Origin: DATGLE01 sp035294325
GTDB lineage: Bacteria > Chloroflexota > Ktedonobacteria > Ktedonobacterales > Ktedonobacteraceae
NCBI GenBank assembly: GCA_035294325.1
Contig: DATGLE010000098.1
Coordinates: 1-47,203, forward strand
Length of the DNA stretch: 47,203 bases
Reading direction: 5' to 3'
Positions 16,573 to 24,005 of this stretch are shown piece by piece. The position numbers and the translations under genes are program-made. Below the pieces are notes generated by a model, which saw only the letters and a program-made list of their open reading frames with translations, did not search any database and was not told the DNA's origin. Position 1 is the first letter of the stretch; each line of letters opens with the position of its first letter.

Positions 16573-17067
16573 CTAACGCAGGCGCCGGGCTATTTGCTCA
16601 TCGATGACCACAGCATCCTCTTCATAGCTCACCACAGCCTCGGCCGAGAAGCGTTTTGGCCGCCCCCGGCCTCCATTGGATCCGGCCACCTCGAAGCCAG
16701 CAATGCGCATGGCTACCGGCGGATCAATGCCGATGAGGATATCGCCAACGGTGCCGGCCACGGTCCCGTTTTCACCGACGATTTTGCGCTCGCGCAGGCT
16801 CCGGCCCGATGGCAGCGGCGGAAGCGCTCTGAGCAGACGGCGCTCGGTATCTGTGGTAACGGCATTCGCCTCGATACTCTGGATGGACTGGACTGGCAGT
16901 GCGAAGTCGCCGAGCACACGCGTGCTCACGCGGAACGCATGGACCGCATTCGTTCCTTTTTTGAAATAGAAATCTACAATTGTTCCTATCGGTCTCCCCT
17001 CACGCGGGACGGATACCGTCATCCCTTGCAACTCCGACCATTTTCTGATAGCCTTGTTGTCAGCCAT
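16573..17067 (-). CDS. PRC-barrel domain protein
   Basis: 164 aa, soluble. Two PRC-barrel-like modules: residues ~5-85 (WSELQGMTVSVPREGRPIGT, VHAFRVST, FALPVQSIQSIEANAV) and ~90-160 (KIVGENGTVAGTVGDILI, MRIAGFEVAG, FSAEAVVSYEEDAVVI). PRC barrels occur in photosynthetic reaction centre H subunits, RimM and many stand-alone regulators; the specific role here is unknown. It lies 27 nt behind the ECF41-type sigma factor on the same strand, so the two are probably cotranscribed, which suggests a link to that sigma factor. The SD of ATG 17067 is weak (GGGGTTAATTT). Confidence 0.8.
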   Translation of the reverse strand: MADNKAIRKWSELQGMTVSVPREGRPIGTIVDFYFKKGTNAVHAFRVSTRVLGDFALPVQSIQSIEANAVTTDTERRLLRALPPLPSGRSLRERKIVGENGTVAGTVGDILIGIDPPVAMRIAGFEVAGSNGGRGRPKRFSAEAVVSYEEDAVVIDEQIARRLR

Positions 17068-17094
17068 AAATTAACCCCTATAAAATTCATTGAT

Positions 17095-17982
17095 TTATGC
17101 ACCGAGTTTCGGGAACCAGCGCAGTTTATCTGGATTCACAACTGCATAGATCCTGCTCACACGGTCTCCCTCAACATCAAGAAGAACCACCCCGAAAACC
17201 CTGCCCTGATCGTAGCCCACGATAGCCGGCTGGCCGTTGACCTCCTGCACATACATCTGAATATCGCGAGGGAACCATCTGGCGAGAGCGCCCAGCATGC
17301 CACGCGCCACCTTCTTCGATCCATGCACCGGCTTGATGCCGGCTCTGGCCTTGCCTCCCCCGTCAGGCGTGAAGACAATATCATCGGTCAGCAGATCAAG
17401 TAGTCCCTGGATATCACCACCAGCAGCAGCTTGCATAAACTGGCTGGTTATGCGCTCCTGTTGCTCACGCGAGACATCGAAGCGCCGGCGCCGCTGATCC
17501 AATCGCTGGCGGGCGCGGTGCAGCACCTGACGGCAATTGGTCTCGCTTTTATCGACTATCGCCGCGATTTCATCATAATCGTATTCAAAAACTTCGCGCA
17601 GCAGAAAGACGGCCCGCTCCAGCGGACTCAGGTTCTCCAGCATGGTTAGAAAGGCGAAGGAGAGCGATTCTGCCAGTTCAGCCGTCGAGACCAGTTCCTG
17701 GCGCTGCTCTGTTGGCAGCGGTTCGGGCAGCCACGGACCGACATAGACCTCCCGCTGCACTCTGGCCGAGCGCAACTGGTCGATGCAAAGACGCACAACA
17801 ATGGTGGTCAGATAGGCACGCGGCGATTGTACTTCCTTTTCGTCGTTCTGGAGCCAGCGCAAGAAGGCTTCCTGTACGATATCCTCAGCATCAGTCGCGC
17901 TACTCAACATGCGATAAGCGATGGAGAAGAGCAATCCCCGATACTGCTCAAAGATCTGCGTTGTGTCTGAGCCTGTTTTCAT
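17095..17982 (-). CDS. ECF41-type RNA polymerase sigma factor with SnoaL-like C-terminus
   Basis: 295 aa. Region 2 occupies about residues 8-75 (FEQYRGLLFSIAYRMLSSATDAEDIVQEAFLRW), region 4 about 115-170 (PLERAVFLLREVFEYDYDEIA, then CRQVLHRARQRL). Between them is the ECF41 hallmark VGPWLPEPLP. Past residue ~180 is a SnoaL-like (NTF2-fold) extension with TPDGGGKARA and, near the end, the diagnostic NPDKL motif (VVNPDKLRWFPKL). In this group the C-terminal domain, rather than a separate anti-sigma factor, tunes activity. ECF41 genes usually sit beside a carboxymuconolactone-decarboxylase, oxidoreductase or epimerase gene; here the neighbour is a PRC-barrel gene. The subfamily call rests on the two motifs. 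The SD is weak. Confidence 0.92.
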   Translation of the reverse strand: MKTGSDTTQIFEQYRGLLFSIAYRMLSSATDAEDIVQEAFLRWLQNDEKEVQSPRAYLTTIVVRLCIDQLRSARVQREVYVGPWLPEPLPTEQRQELVSTAELAESLSFAFLTMLENLSPLERAVFLLREVFEYDYDEIAAIVDKSETNCRQVLHRARQRLDQRRRRFDVSREQQERITSQFMQAAAGGDIQGLLDLLTDDIVFTPDGGGKARAGIKPVHGSKKVARGMLGALARWFPRDIQMYVQEVNGQPAIVGYDQGRVFGVVLLDVEGDRVSRIYAVVNPDKLRWFPKLGA

Positions 17983-18230
17983 AGATCAATCCTGGATGTT
18001 ATTTTACCCTTGCAGGCGTCCAGAGTGCAAGATGGGGTGTGCCCTGCTCCGCCAGCGAAAGTATAACTTCCTCCCTCGACGCAAAGCAGACGAGGCAGAT
18101 CCCCCGGTCTGTGACATAATGAGTTGTGACAAGTTCGATTCCGCTTGTCCCTCTTGTACATTGACCGATCCTGGTGGTTACATCTCATCATCGTGCCGCT
18201 GCGCATGAAAAGAGGGCTTGAGAATCGTCC

Positions 18231-18260
18231 TTGACATGTATGCCCGGTCTGTCATATACT
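18231..18260 (+). promoter_or_regulatory. Promoter of the Fur-family gene
   Basis: TTGACA (18231-18236), 18-nt spacer, TATACT (18255-18260): perfect -35, 5 of 6 at -10. The predicted transcription start (~18267) is just upstream of the Fur box, so a bound repressor would block initiation. Confidence 0.75.
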
Positions 18261-18269
18261 CAGCTTGTT

Positions 18270-18288
18270 GATAATGATTATCATTATT
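18270..18288. promoter_or_regulatory. Fur box (operator)
   Basis: GATAATGATTATCATTATT matches the classical 19-bp Fur box (GATAATGATAATCATTATC) at 17 of 19 positions; the central difference is A to T. It overlaps the likely transcription start and lies 15 nt before the start codon of a Fur-family gene, so negative autoregulation is the simplest reading. Confidence 0.8.
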
Positions 18289-18302
18289 AGAAGCAATAGA
18301 TT

Positions 18303-18698
18303 ATGGAAAACACAACACTTAATGCCAACGCGCAGGCAGTGCTGACGGTACTGCGAGAAACGGATCGCCACCCTACTGCACTGGAGATCTACGAGGCGGT
18401 GCGGCGCCTCCGGCCACGCATCGGCCTGGCAACGGTCTATCGCATCCTGCATCAGTTGACGGAGCAAGGGCTGATTAACGCGCTGGGGCGCGAAAGCGAG
18501 TGCCGCTACGATGCACGCATCCAGCGCCACGATCATGCCGTATGTACTGTATGCGGGGCGCTACTCGATATTCCTGTCAGCGTAGAGCTATCGAGCGCGG
18601 CGTTACAGAAGGCAGCGCAGATCGCCGGGATCGAGCTGGACTCCCACGAAGTGCGGCTCTATGGCCGTTGTAAAGCCTGCCGCGAACAGGGTACATAG
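18303..18698 (+). CDS. Fur-family metal-dependent transcriptional regulator
   Basis: 131 aa, slightly short for the family. N-terminal winged helix (residues ~1-75): HPTALEIYEAVRRLRPRIGLATVYRILHQLTEQGLI. Dimerisation/metal domain: HDHAVCTVCGALLDI and GRCKAC, i.e. two CxxC pairs (81-84 and 123-126) for structural zinc and His76/His78 for the sensory site. This pattern occurs in Fur, PerR and Zur; the sequence alone does not decide among them. The near-canonical Fur box in its promoter favours iron. ATG 18303 has no strong SD. The next gene is an MBL-rhodanese protein ~100 nt downstream, behind a GC-rich hairpin region (about 18720-18767). Confidence 0.9.
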   Translation: MENTTLNANAQAVLTVLRETDRHPTALEIYEAVRRLRPRIGLATVYRILHQLTEQGLINALGRESECRYDARIQRHDHAVCTVCGALLDIPVSVELSSAALQKAAQIAGIELDSHEVRLYGRCKACREQGT

Positions 18699-18801
18699 CA
18701 GTCCAATAGTAAGGCAGCGCGCAGGCAAGGGAGCCTGCGGCACCTGGCGCATGCGCCACGCCAGGTAGCAGCTCATTGGCGAGAGAAAGGGCTAACGCAG
18801 G

Positions 18802-20235
18802 ATGAACATCGAGCAATTTGTTACCGAAGGGCTGGGGCATCAATCCTACTGCGTCAGCGATGGAGCAGGCGGCACAGCAGCTATCGTCGATCCGCGCCGC
18901 GACATCGATATTTACCTGGAAGCTGCCAGCCGCGCCGGCGTCCGCATCACCCACGTTCTGGAAACCCACATCCACAACGACTACATTACCGGCTCCCGTG
19001 AACTGGCCGCGCGCACGGGCGCAACCATCGTCGCTGGTGCGCGCGACAGGCTACAGTATGACTACCGGCCCGTGGGCGAGGGCGAGCGTTTCAACGTCGG
19101 CCAGCTCACGTTCAGCGTCATGGCAACACCCGGGCACACGCCCGGCCATATTAGCTACCTGCTCTACGAACCGGCGAGCGAGACGCCCGGCGCCCTTTTC
19201 AGCGGAGGCAGCCTCCTGGCAGCAAACGCCGGGCGCACCGATCTGCTCGGCGAGGCCATGACTTTGACTCTCACCCGCCAGCAGTATCACTCGCTGCGCC
19301 GCCTGCTCGACACCCTGCCGGGCCAGGTGCGCGTCTACCCCACACATGGCGCAGGCTCGTTCTGCATGTCAACGGGCGCGCATTCCGCTCGCACGACGAC
19401 GATTGCCCAGGAACGGCTCGTCAATCCCGCCGCGCTGGCCCGCGATGAAGCCGATTTTGTCCAGCGACAGATGGCAGGCTATAGCGCTTATCCGACCTAT
19501 TATCGCTATATGGGGCCTATCAACCAGCAGGGGCCGCGCATCCTGGGGACGCTGCCCAAACCCCCGGGCCTCGCCCCGCAGATTGTGCGGGAGCGGATGC
19601 GCGCCGGTATGCCGCTGGTGGATGGGCGCCCACGCGACGCTTTTGCCCGCGAGCATATTCCGGGCGCGCTCAATATCGAACTTGGCGATTCCTTCGCCAC
19701 CTACGTTGGCTGGATTCTTCCCTTCAACACGCCGCTGATGATCCTGATCGAAGACGAGGAGGGAAGACGCGAGGCCGTTGTGCAACTCGTGCGCATTGGC
19801 TATGAGCGCGTGGAGGGCTACCTTGATGGCGGTATCGCCGCATGGAGGGCCGCCGCACTGCCCGCCGGCCAGTTCCCCGGCATGGATATCGGGACGCTCT
19901 ACAAGCGCTGGTCGCGCCATGAAGGGTTAATCATCCTGGACGTGCGCCGCGACGACGAATGGCGCCAGGGGCACATTCCCGGCGCGCTGCACATTCATAT
20001 AGGAGATCTGGCGCAGCACCTGCACGAGCTGCCGGACGATCAGCCCATCGCCACGCTCTGCGCGAGTGGCTTCCGCGCGGAGATCGCGGCCAGCATGGTC
20101 GCCGCCACCGGGCGCGAGGTCATCGCGGTACGGGAGGGTATGGACGACTGGATCAAGGCCGGCCTGCCCTCCGTCAGCGAAGCGGACGACGCACACGCCG
20201 CCTCCGGGCACGATTCCACGCACGCGCACCCCTGA
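18802..20235 (+). CDS. MBL-fold hydrolase with two rhodanese domains (persulfide dioxygenase-like)
   Basis: 477 aa, soluble. Metallo-beta-lactamase domain in residues ~1-250 with metal motif THIHNDYITG (HxHxD) and TPGHTPGH. Two rhodanese domains follow: ~265-360 (LVDGRPRDAFAREHIPGALNI) and ~370-465 (LDVRRDDEWRQGHIPGALHI, active loop CASGFRAE). Only the second domain keeps the catalytic Cys; the first has no Cys in the corresponding loop (LMILIEDEEGRREAV) and is probably structural. The architecture matches persulfide dioxygenase/sulfurtransferase fusions that handle glutathione or low-molecular-weight persulfides. Thiol substrate unknown. ATG 18802 follows GAAAGG at about 12 nt. A REP-type repeat starts 15 nt past the stop. 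Confidence 0.88.
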   Translation: MNIEQFVTEGLGHQSYCVSDGAGGTAAIVDPRRDIDIYLEAASRAGVRITHVLETHIHNDYITGSRELAARTGATIVAGARDRLQYDYRPVGEGERFNVGQLTFSVMATPGHTPGHISYLLYEPASETPGALFSGGSLLAANAGRTDLLGEAMTLTLTRQQYHSLRRLLDTLPGQVRVYPTHGAGSFCMSTGAHSARTTTIAQERLVNPAALARDEADFVQRQMAGYSAYPTYYRYMGPINQQGPRILGTLPKPPGLAPQIVRERMRAGMPLVDGRPRDAFAREHIPGALNIELGDSFATYVGWILPFNTPLMILIEDEEGRREAVVQLVRIGYERVEGYLDGGIAAWRAAALPAGQFPGMDIGTLYKRWSRHEGLIILDVRRDDEWRQGHIPGALHIHIGDLAQHLHELPDDQPIATLCASGFRAEIAASMVAATGREVIAVREGMDDWIKAGLPSVSEADDAHAASGHDSTHAHP

Positions 20236-20250
20236 ATCTCATTGAGCGCG

Positions 20251-20410
20251 CTTGTATGTCATCCTGAGCGCTTGTATGTCATCCTGAGCGATAGCGAAGG
20301 ATCTAACGGCGCTCAGCAGCCGCGAGTCCGCCGGCTCGGTAGCAGGAGTCGCACGGCACTCGCACTTCGCTACGCTCGTACTGGATCCTTCGCTATCGCT
20401 CAGGATGACA
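20251..20410. repeat. REP/MITE-like dispersed repeat with 27-bp terminal inverted repeats
   Basis: The 27-nt arms 20277-20303 and 20384-20410 are exact reverse complements; they contain the widespread bacterial repeat core TCATCCTGAGCG-N-GCGAAGGATC. An 80-nt GC-rich middle separates them. On the left, a 20-bp unit (CTTGTATGTCATCCTGAGCG) is tandemly duplicated at 20251-20270 and 20271-20290. The right end supplies the last codons and stop of the SDR gene. No RAYT-type transposase is present in the window, so the element would depend on one elsewhere. Confidence 0.85.
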
Positions 20411-21268
20411 CGATTGGTGCTCATCATCCTCCCAGGCGGTCAGGTTGAATGCGGGCCAGGCTTCGTGTTCGGGAATGGAGTAGCCGAGCAGGCGGTAAAG
20501 CGATCCGGCGCCATCCACACGCAGCGTAGCGCCCGAAATAAAGGCAGCGCCGGGAGAGAGTAAAAATACAGCAGCGGAGGCGACTTCGCTTTCGGTACCC
20601 AGGCGCCGGGCGGGAATTTCCAGGGCCGCTCCGCGTATCATCGCCCGGATATCGTCAGGATAAGTGTCGACGCCGCTGGAGTTGATGATGCCGGGGGCAA
20701 CCGCGTTGACACGAATACCGTATTGCGCCCACTCCAGGGCCAGCGTCTGCGTCAGGTTGACCACGGCGGCGCGGGCGGCCCCGCTATGGGCGAAGTTGGG
20801 GAAGCCGCGCCACATATCCATCGCGATATTGACGATGGCTCCGCCATGCTCACGCATCCAGCCGTGCATGGCGGCCTGTGCCATGTAAAACGTCCCCGTC
20901 AGATTGGTTTCAACGACGGCATGCCAGCCCTTCGGCGTAATCTTTTCTGCTGGATAGAAGAACTGGCCGCCCGCGTTATTCACCAGCCCATCCAGGCGTC
21001 CCAGACGTTCGAGTACCGCCTGCACTGTAGCCTTCACCTCCTCGTCATGGCGAATATTGCACACCAGGGCCAGAATGCGGCCTCCCTGCGCCTCGATTTC
21101 CGCGCGCGCATTTTCGACGTGCTCCGATGAGCGGGAACAGATTGCCACGCCGGCACCGAGCAGAGCCAGCTCGCGCGCGATGGCCTTTCCGATACCCGTA
21201 CCTCCTCCTGTTACCAGGAAGACCTTTCCCTCGAAAAGTCCAGGGCGGAAAATACTGCTAGATAGCAT
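20393..21268 (-). CDS. SDR family oxidoreductase, peroxisomal trans-2-enoyl-CoA reductase (PECR)-like
   Basis: 291 aa. Rossmann fold with NAD(P) motif TGGGTGIG (residues 20-27), NNAGG near 98, and LALEWAQYGIRVNAVAPG. In place of the usual YxxxK it has the PECR/dienoyl-CoA-reductase pattern FAHSGAARAAVVNLTQ, where Tyr is not at the standard site; this is normal for that subfamily and points to acyl-CoA substrates. The final residues (CHPER, stop) are encoded by the REP repeat, so the natural C-terminus has been replaced or extended. It lies divergent from a KAS III-like gene, a context consistent with fatty-acid metabolism. ATG 21268 has GAAAGGATC upstream. Confidence 0.88.
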   Translation of the reverse strand: MLSSSIFRPGLFEGKVFLVTGGGTGIGKAIARELALLGAGVAICSRSSEHVENARAEIEAQGGRILALVCNIRHDEEVKATVQAVLERLGRLDGLVNNAGGQFFYPAEKITPKGWHAVVETNLTGTFYMAQAAMHGWMREHGGAIVNIAMDMWRGFPNFAHSGAARAAVVNLTQTLALEWAQYGIRVNAVAPGIINSSGVDTYPDDIRAMIRGAALEIPARRLGTESEVASAAVFLLSPGAAFISGATLRVDGAGSLYRLLGYSIPEHEAWPAFNLTAWEDDEHQSCHPER

Positions 21269-21387
21269 GTGTTCGATCCTTTCTCTTCTCGACTTCCATG
21301 AGCTACGTTCATGTCGTTCGCTACCTGTTTCTCATTGTAGCACCAACCGCTCCGGCATGGTGGTCGCACGGAGGCGCCGAGTGAGAA

Positions 21388-21446
21388 ATCTATGATTGTG
21401 GCATGGAACAGGCGCGAAGCGCCTGTTCCATGCCACAATCATAGAT
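21388..21446. repeat. GNA-type long inverted repeat H7 (28-bp arms, loop GAA)
   Basis: Arms 21388-21415 and 21419-21446 match 28 of 28 around GAA; the tip reads AGGCGC-GAA-GCGCCT. The right side carries the shared GCGCCGCAGGCG flank. It lies in a divergent intergenic region, between genes that both read away from it, so it is not a terminator. Confidence 0.95.
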
Positions 21447-21550
21447 CGGGCGAGCGCCGCAGGCGTGAGCGGGCAGGCGGCGGTGCCGGAAATCAGGCAC
21501 ATTCTACCAACTGCCGGGCCGTGTACGCAAATCCTTGTTATGTAGTACTC

Positions 21551-21579
21551 TTGTGAATTACTTGCAGCGGTGCTATGAT
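21551..21579 (+). promoter_or_regulatory. Promoter of the KAS III-like gene (extended -10)
   Basis: TTGTGA (21551-21556), 17-nt spacer, TGC-TATGAT (21571-21579): an extended -10 with optimal spacing. Predicted start ~21586, giving a leader of about 87 nt to ATG 21673. Confidence 0.65.
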
Positions 21580-21672
21580 TTACTTGAAACTTATATTTAT
21601 CCCAACTAATGCCAGCAGCGAATGTCACACTTTCCCCGTCGCTCGGATATCTGTGCATGGAGGTTTTGCCAG

Positions 21673-22917
21673 ATGATACAGATCCAGGAAGAGTGGCCCG
21701 AATATCTCTATATTGATCCACAGGTTTACACGAAAGCAAGGGCGCGCCTGTGCGGTCTGGGTTATTATGTGCCGGCGGGTGTGATTACCAACGAATTTTA
21801 TTCGTATGTCACGAAGCATCTGGGCGAGCCGCGCAGCGTAGAGGACATGGACCGCGCGGCGGGCCTGAGCGTGCGCCATGTACGCGCCTCAACATTGGAG
21901 CTATGCCGCAAGGTAGCGGGGAAAGATGCGCCCGGCCTCATCGATAGTCCGAAGGCCCCCAGAAATGAATCGCTGATCGACATGGCTGTGATTGCCGCAC
22001 AGCGCGCACTGGCGAGCGCCGGGCGCGCTCCAGCCGAGGTTGACGCCGTGATCGGCATATCTTCCTCCGACGAGTACGGCTTCCCCACCGTCGCCAATCT
22101 GGTGCAGTTGCGCCTGGGATTGAGGTCGATACGCGCCCTCATGCTCAAAGGCGCCTGCTCTTCCCAGACGGAGGCGTTTCAGATAGCTTCCGAGATGCTG
22201 ACCGCCGGATCCGCCAGGCTGGTGCTGATTGTTGCTACCGAGGGGCTGCTGCCCAACGTCATGCATATCCTCGACTGGAAGCTCAGCTCGCTCTTTGGCG
22301 AGGGGGCCGCCGCTTTTCTGCTGGAGAGCGGCGATGAAGAGACCTACTCCATCAATGGCTACGATGCACACCTGGCGCCGTCGCTGCATGGACAGACGGC
22401 TCTGCGCAAAGATGTGATCGAGATGGCGGAGGTGAATATGAGAATAGCGCAGCTTTATGCAGAAGGGAAGGGCGCGGAGATCGCGCAAATTTTTGACGGC
22501 TCACTCGTCGGCTACGCCAAAATGAACGGGAAGGAGGTCTTCCGCATTGCTCCCCGCACGATGGCCGAATGCATCGACGCGCTGTGTCGCCATGCGCAAT
22601 TGAGTCCCGATGATGTGAGCTATATCGTGCCACATCAGGCGAATTCGCGTATCACGCGCCGCCTGGGCGAAATACTGGTTCACACCTATGGCTGGCCGCC
22701 ATCGACGATGGAGAAACTGGTTGACGAACTGCGCTACTACGGTAATCTCTCCAACGTCAGTATTGCTATCGCGCTGGCGGAAATGCTGCGCAAAGGGCGA
22801 CTGCACGATGGTCAGTGGCTGGCGCTGGCAGCGGTGGGCGCCGGCATCCATTACGGCGCCTGGCTCGTGCCTTACCACCAGTTCAAGAACGTGGATGCGG
22901 TCATCAATTTTGAATGA
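21673..22917 (+). CDS. 3-oxoacyl-ACP synthase III (FabH/KAS III)-like protein
   Basis: 414 aa, longer than E. coli FabH (317). Condensing-enzyme fold with the complete Cys-His-Asn triad: Cys162 in LKGACSSQTEAFQ, His321 in IVPHQANSRI and Asn358 in YYGNLSNVS. The extra length includes an N-terminal ~25-residue lead and insertions near residues 75-100 and 220-280. FabH-like proteins of this size often make long-chain or specialised acyl products rather than initiate fatty acid synthesis; substrate unknown. ATG 21673 has GGAGG (21659-21663); the frame is open upstream to 21622 without an SD. The gene ends 3 nt before the convergent hydrolase stop. Confidence 0.88.
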   Translation: MIQIQEEWPEYLYIDPQVYTKARARLCGLGYYVPAGVITNEFYSYVTKHLGEPRSVEDMDRAAGLSVRHVRASTLELCRKVAGKDAPGLIDSPKAPRNESLIDMAVIAAQRALASAGRAPAEVDAVIGISSSDEYGFPTVANLVQLRLGLRSIRALMLKGACSSQTEAFQIASEMLTAGSARLVLIVATEGLLPNVMHILDWKLSSLFGEGAAAFLLESGDEETYSINGYDAHLAPSLHGQTALRKDVIEMAEVNMRIAQLYAEGKGAEIAQIFDGSLVGYAKMNGKEVFRIAPRTMAECIDALCRHAQLSPDDVSYIVPHQANSRITRRLGEILVHTYGWPPSTMEKLVDELRYYGNLSNVSIAIALAEMLRKGRLHDGQWLALAAVGAGIHYGAWLVPYHQFKNVDAVINFE

Positions 22918-22920
22918 TGC

Positions 22921-23574
22921 TCACGATTTCTCCTGCCCGAGCGCTCGCACAAAATTGATGATGATGGTCTGCACTTCATCCAGATGCCCCTGGAAGAAGT
23001 GGTCGGCGCCCTGAATGGCAACGATGCTTTTGGGGGCGGGAACCTGCTCAAACCAGCGCTGCGCCTGGTCATAGGGCGCGACTTCATCCTTTGTGCCATG
23101 AATGAAGAGCTTGGGCTTGTGACAGCCTTGCAGCGTTTCGCTGCCAAAGGAGCGAGCGGGCGTGCCCAGTCCGACCATTGCCTGCGCCCTGTCATCAATA
23201 GCCGCGACGCGCAGTCCTACCCAGCAGCCGAAGGAGAAGCCACCGATGATAACAGGAACGCCAGGGTAGCGACGGCTCAAAAACTCGAGTGCATAACGCG
23301 TATCGTCCATCTCCCCACGTCCCTCATCATACGTCCCCGTGCTATGCCCTACGCCCCGGAAGTTAAAACGCAGCGCCGGAATATCGAGCGACTGAAACGC
23401 CTGCGCCACTTTAAAGACCACCTTATTATGCATTGTGCCGCCATAAAGTGGATGTGGATGGCAGACGAGCGCTGTATAGCGAGGCCGCGAGTTGGATTCC
23501 GTAGTTTTGAGTATCCCCTCCAGGTGTCCCCGGGGAGTAGGTATATTGATATGTAAGATCTGGTTGCTACCCAT
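22921..23574 (-). CDS. Alpha/beta hydrolase (COG2945/KANL3-Tex30-like)
   Basis: 217 aa, soluble. The family pattern is complete: CHPHPLYGGTMHN (39-51) supplying the oxyanion hole, RFNFRGVGHSTG (69-80), nucleophile elbow GGFSFG with Ser114, Asp163 in HGTKDEVAP and His192 in GADHFFQGH. Physiological substrate unknown; related proteins are predicted esterases or acyl-hydrolases. The stop lies 3 nt from that of the KAS III-like gene (convergent), with no terminator between them, so the two transcripts likely overlap. ATG 23574 follows AAGGAAGCCAGC. Confidence 0.88.
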   Translation of the reverse strand: MGSNQILHINIPTPRGHLEGILKTTESNSRPRYTALVCHPHPLYGGTMHNKVVFKVAQAFQSLDIPALRFNFRGVGHSTGTYDEGRGEMDDTRYALEFLSRRYPGVPVIIGGFSFGCWVGLRVAAIDDRAQAMVGLGTPARSFGSETLQGCHKPKLFIHGTKDEVAPYDQAQRWFEQVPAPKSIVAIQGADHFFQGHLDEVQTIIINFVRALGQEKS

Positions 23575-23637
23575 GCTGGCTTCCTTGTTTCTCTTCTCCT
23601 TGATTTTCAGTGTTCGCGCGGCTCCGCCGCGCCAGGG

Positions 23638-23690
23638 ATAGAGATGATGGGTGAACTGGCGCGAAGCGCCAGTTCACCCATCATCTCTAT
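23638..23690. repeat. GNA-type long inverted repeat H8 (25-bp arms, loop GAA)
   Basis: Arms 23638-23662 and 23666-23690 match 25 of 25 around GAA; tip TGGCGC-GAA-GCGCCA. Its right arm is the beginning of the first unit of a 79-bp tandem duplication; the second unit carries a drifted, unpaired copy of the same arm (about 23745-23770). Confidence 0.95.
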
Positions 23691-23823
23691 GAGTGTTTCG
23701 GCGCCAGGCCAGAAATACAGTTTATTATGCTGGAAAACGCGCGAGCGCCAGTTCACCCACCAGCTCTATGAATGAGCCGACGCCAGGCCAGGGACATAAT
23801 TTATTATATTAGAAAATGCGCTT
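23666..23823. repeat. Diverged 79-bp tandem duplication
   Basis: Unit A (23666-23744) and unit B (23745-23823) start with the same GCGCCAGTTCACCCA and stay alignable throughout (CTCTATGA-TGAG, CGCCAGGCCAG, TTTATTAT, GAAAA-GCGC). Unit A's first part is a perfect palindrome arm (H8) and its second part is drifted; unit B's first part is drifted and its second part is a perfect arm (H9). Confidence 0.8.
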
Positions 23824-23854
23824 CGCGCATTTTCTAATATAATAAATTATGTCC
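23792..23854. repeat. GNA-type long inverted repeat H9 (30-bp arms, loop TTC)
   Basis: Arms 23792-23821 and 23825-23854 match 30 of 30; the loop is TTC (GAA on the bottom strand), tip ATGCGC-TTC-GCGCAT. The arms are AT-rich apart from the tip. The shared right flank GCGCCGCAGGCGCGAG follows. Confidence 0.95.
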
Positions 23855-23930
23855 GTCGAGCGCCGCAGGCGCGAGACCGCCATGAGCATACTACCACAAG
23901 TCACGGCCAACATGGAAGACAGGGTAACAG

Positions 23931-23960
23931 TTGACAGCAAGCGATCAGTCGAGGGATAAT
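23931..23960 (+). promoter_or_regulatory. Promoter of the first thymidylate-kinase-like gene
   Basis: TTGACA (23931-23936), 18-nt spacer, GATAAT (23955-23960). Predicted start ~23967, 39 nt before ATG 24006. Confidence 0.7.
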
Positions 23961-24005
23961 TGATTTAAATTTTCGCCGCGCGCTCTCAGGTGGAAGGATT
24001 TTTGC

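Larger units (their letters stand above)
17983..18302. other. Divergent spacer between sigma factor and Fur-family gene
   Basis: 320 nt. The right end carries a strong promoter and Fur box for the Fur-family gene (listed separately). On the left no clear promoter for the minus-strand sigma factor is visible, in keeping with an ECF gene read from an alternative promoter. I see no gene or long repeat in the rest. Confidence 0.5.
21269..21672. other. Divergent spacer between SDR and KAS III-like genes
   Basis: 404 nt, noncoding. It contains hairpin H7 (21388-21446), the flank motif GCGAGCGCCGCAGGCGTGAGC (about 21450-21470), and the KAS III-like promoter (21551-21579). No promoter for the minus-strand gene could be assigned with confidence. 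Confidence 0.5.
23575..24005. other. Divergent spacer packed with palindromes
   Basis: 430 nt between the hydrolase and the first thymidylate-kinase-like gene. Left to right: a GCGCGGC-TCC-GCCGCGC flank (about 23615-23632), hairpin H8, a 79-bp diverged tandem duplication (23666-23744 and 23745-23823), hairpin H9, a GCGCCGCAGGCGCGAG flank (about 23861-23876), and the promoter of the kinase-like gene (23931-23960). No coding sequence is apparent. Confidence 0.7.
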
